Below are positions 62,221 through 64,000 of a DNA stretch of 64,000 nucleotides, in pieces; within the stretch, counting starts at the first letter, position 1, and the number at the start of each line of letters is the position of its first letter. Source of the stretch: Aquipseudomonas alcaligenes NBRC 14159 (GTDB lineage: Bacteria; Pseudomonadota; Gammaproteobacteria; Pseudomonadales; Pseudomonadaceae); NCBI RefSeq assembly GCF_000467105.1, contig NZ_BATI01000012.1:62001-126000 (forward strand). The letters are read 5' to 3'. Under the pieces are notes generated by a model. That model saw only the letters and a program-made list of their open reading frames with translations, was not told the origin of the DNA and did not search any database. Both the position numbers and the translations under genes were made by a program.

Positions 62221-62913
62221 ATGCTGTTTCGCCAACTCTTCGACAGCGAAAGCTCGACCTACAGCTACCTGCTGGCCGATGCCGGCCAGGCGGTGCTGAT
62301 CGACCCGGTGAAGAACAAGCTGGATGACTACCTGCGCCTGCTGCGCGAACTGGACCTGCAGCTGGTGCTGGCGCTCGACACCCACACCCATGCCGACCAC
62401 ATCACCGCCCTCGGTGAGCTGCGCACGGCCACCGGCTGCCGCAGCGGCTTCGGCCAGCAGAGCGGCAGCGCCTGCGCCAGCTTCACCTTCGCCGACGGCC
62501 AGCGCCTGGCCTTCGGCGGGCGCGAGCTGGTCGCCTGGCACACCCCGGGGCATACCGACGACTCCTACTGCTTCCTGCTGCCGGCCAGCGCCGGCGAGCC
62601 GGGCAAGGTCTTCACTGGCGATACCCTGCTGATCCGCGGCAGCGGCCGTACCGACTTCCAGAACGGCGACGCCCGCGCGCAGTGGGTCAGCCTGCAGCGC
62701 CTGCTGGCCCTGCCCGGTGACACCGAGGTGTGGCCCGGCCACGACTACCGCGGCTGGACCCGCTCCAGCATCGCCGAGGAAGCCGCGCACAACCCGCGCC
62801 TGCAGGTGGCCGATGGCGCGGCCTATGCGCAGCTGATGGCCAACCTCAAGCTGCCCAACCCCAAGCTGATGGACGTGGCCGTGCCGGCCAACCGCGCCTG
62901 CGGCCAAGGCTAG
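62221..62913 (+). CDS. Persulfide dioxygenase (ETHE1/Blh-type MBL protein)
   Basis: 230 residues. Metallo-beta-lactamase fold with mononuclear-iron ligands of the ETHE1 group: His55, His57, Asp59, His60 in THTHADH, His111 in HTPGHT, Asp134 in FTGDTLL and His174 in WPGHDY. It oxidises glutathione persulfide to sulfite. Last gene of the sulfide operon, after the rhodanese that can deliver persulfide and the permease that can export sulfite. Confidence 0.92.
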   Translation: MLFRQLFDSESSTYSYLLADAGQAVLIDPVKNKLDDYLRLLRELDLQLVLALDTHTHADHITALGELRTATGCRSGFGQQSGSACASFTFADGQRLAFGGRELVAWHTPGHTDDSYCFLLPASAGEPGKVFTGDTLLIRGSGRTDFQNGDARAQWVSLQRLLALPGDTEVWPGHDYRGWTRSSIAEEAAHNPRLQVADGAAYAQLMANLKLPNPKLMDVAVPANRACGQG

Positions 62914-62916
62914 TCG

Positions 62917-63381
62917 CTAGTCGACTTCGCCACACAGCTCCGCCACCCGCAGCAGGGCGGCGGTCAGGCTGTGCTTTTCCCACTCCGGCAGCGCCGCCAA
63001 GGCGCTGCGCAGGGCCGGCGGCAGCAGCGGCGGCGCCGCCACCAACAGCGCACGCCCCGCTTCGCTGACGCTCAGCCACTGCCGCCGGCGATCCTCCTCA
63101 TCGCGCTGGCGCAGCAGCAGGCCACGTTCCTCCAGGCGCTCCAGCATGCCCGACAGGGTCGCTGCGCTGAGGCTCACGCGGCGACTCAGACCGCTGGCCG
63201 TCATACGCCCCTCGCCCTCCATCACGCGCAGGATCATCAGCTGCATCGGGGTCAGCCCGCCGAAGCGTGCCAGGCGTTTGGCATGCACCTCCCCGGCCTG
63301 CTGCAGGCGCCGCATGGCGGCGAACAGGGCGGGCTCGAAGGGCGACAAATCAATTTCAGTAGGAAGTAATTTTTCTGACAT
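62917..63381 (-). CDS. MarR-family regulator
   Basis: 154 residues from the ATG at 63381 (an ATG at 63423 is the alternative; neither has a strong ribosome site). Winged HTH: LTPMQLMILRVMEGEGRMTAS, LSRRVSLSAATLSGMLERLEERGL in pieces, and wing RQRDEEDRRRQWLS. Divergent from asnB with a 113-bp gap, as next to the NAGGN osmoprotectant genes in P. aeruginosa, so it may regulate them. Convergent with the persulfide dioxygenase gene. Confidence 0.9.
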   Translation of the reverse strand: MSEKLLPTEIDLSPFEPALFAAMRRLQQAGEVHAKRLARFGGLTPMQLMILRVMEGEGRMTASGLSRRVSLSAATLSGMLERLEERGLLLRQRDEEDRRRQWLSVSEAGRALLVAAPPLLPPALRSALAALPEWEKHSLTAALLRVAELCGEVD

Positions 63382-63494
63382 ATACCGCGCTTTATCGGAA
63401 ATAAAACTTTGACATGAAAGCATTATTTTGTTTGGGTGTAAAAAGGTTCGTGACCGCGCGAACCCCTCCCCAACGGCAACACCGGTAAGGACTT

Positions 63495-64000
63495 ATGTGC
63501 GGAATCGCTGGAGAACTACGCTTCGACCAACAGCCGGCCGACCTGGCCGCCCTCGAGAAAATCACCCACCACCTGGCCCCGCGCGGCCCTGACGCCTGTG
63601 GCTTCCACAGCAGCGGACCACTGGCCTTCGGCCACCGCCGCCTGAAGATCATGGACCTGGCGCCAGCCTCCGGCCAGCCGATGATCGATCACCAGCTGGG
63701 CCTGAGTCTGGTGTTCAACGGCGCCATCTACAACTACCCGGAACTGCGCACGGAACTGCAGGCGCTGGGCTACCAGTTCCACTCCGACGGCGACACCGAG
63801 GTGCTGCTCAAGGGCTACCACGCCTGGGGCGAGCAGCTGCTGCCCAAGCTCAACGGCATGTTCGCCTTCGCCATCTGGGAGCGTGACCGCGAGCGCCTGT
63901 TCCTGGCCCGCGACCGCCTCGGCATCAAGCCGCTGTACCTGACCCAGGACGGCGCGCGCCTTCGCTTCGCCTCGACCCTGCCAGCCCTGCTGCAGGGCGG
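63495..64000 (+). CDS. asnB: Asparagine synthase-family amidotransferase (5' part only; window ends inside the gene)
   Basis: Open from the ATG at 63495 (AAGGA upstream) to the window end, 168 residues seen of an expected roughly 590. N-terminal Ntn glutaminase domain with nucleophile Cys2 (MCGIAG), RGPDACG, FGHRRLKIMD, FNGAIYNYPELR and DGDTEVLLKGY. Synteny with the MarR gene and pap suggests the N-acetylglutaminylglutamine amidotransferase of NAGGN osmoprotectant synthesis rather than true asparagine synthesis; the synthetase domain needed to test this is outside. Confidence 0.88.
   Translation, partial: MCGIAGELRFDQQPADLAALEKITHHLAPRGPDACGFHSSGPLAFGHRRLKIMDLAPASGQPMIDHQLGLSLVFNGAIYNYPELRTELQALGYQFHSDGDTEVLLKGYHAWGEQLLPKLNGMFAFAIWERDRERLFLARDRLGIKPLYLTQDGARLRFASTLPALLQG

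Overview
The window is a high-GC bacterial chromosome segment that reads as Pseudomonas. Evidence is the aot arginine-transport operon leading into argR, the phhR / phhABC phenylalanine locus beside acsA, the edd/pgl Entner-Doudoroff genes, and the block from the PPK2-type polyphosphate kinase to a MarR regulator and asnB. From memory, the first part resembles the P. aeruginosa aroP2-phh-acsA-aot neighbourhood. Two differences stand out: two genes are inserted between acsA and aotJ, and the homogentisate enzymes are of a shorter type than in P. aeruginosa. Species cannot be fixed from sequence alone.

Layout. 1-4.9 kb: arginine/ornithine ABC uptake operon aotJQMOP plus argR (cut by the window edge), minus strand. 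5.3-11.1 kb: acsA, a phosphoketolase-family ThDP enzyme and an RNA-processing-type metallo-beta-lactamase, minus strand. 11.4-15.7 kb: phhR diverging from phhABC. 16.1-22.0 kb: selenium locus, with selD, the tRNA 2-selenouridine synthase gene and a small unknown gene diverging from a four-gene putative selenate ABC transporter. 22.2-24.5 kb: PAS-GGDEF cyclase, arfB, a VOC protein and a YciI protein. 24.8-27.3 kb: edd-pgl. 27.4-31.6 kb: YdjM-type membrane protein, chemoreceptor, aromatic amino-acid permease. 31.9-37.3 kb: leucine-type dehydrogenase, fused indolepyruvate ferredoxin oxidoreductase and a divergent Lrp regulator. 37.3-39.4 kb: lower-GC patch with a MITE-like element, a lipoprotein gene and two inverted copies of an intergenic repeat. 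39.4-43.4 kb: hpd-hmgA-fahA-maiA. 43.8-47.4 kb: ccoG, a MocR regulator, a coiled-coil membrane protein. 47.4-51.8 kb: ABC exporter, DsbA-like protein, trhO, bolA, DUF2059 protein. 52-56 kb: DUF2804 protein, fumC, flavodoxin-fold protein, EamA transporter. 56.2-60 kb: small protein, pap, mnmC. 60.1-62.9 kb: sulfide/persulfide operon. 62.9-64 kb: marR diverging from asnB (cut by the window edge).

How it fits together. The window encodes a complete route from phenylalanine to fumarate plus acetoacetate: aroP2 uptake, phhA/phhB hydroxylation, phhC transamination, then hpd, hmgA, maiA and fahA; fumC could take the fumarate on. ldh plus the IOR-type enzyme would form a second amino-acid route through 2-oxo acids to acyl-CoA. 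The sel block probably combines selenium-oxyanion uptake, selenophosphate synthesis and tRNA selenation. The operon at 60 kb combines a CsoR-family sensor with an unusual cysteine pair, a c-haem protein, a rhodanese, a TauE/SafE permease and an ETHE1-type persulfide dioxygenase, with CsoR-like operators at two places. Intergenic regions are full of palindromic repeats of at least four families, some of them inside operons.
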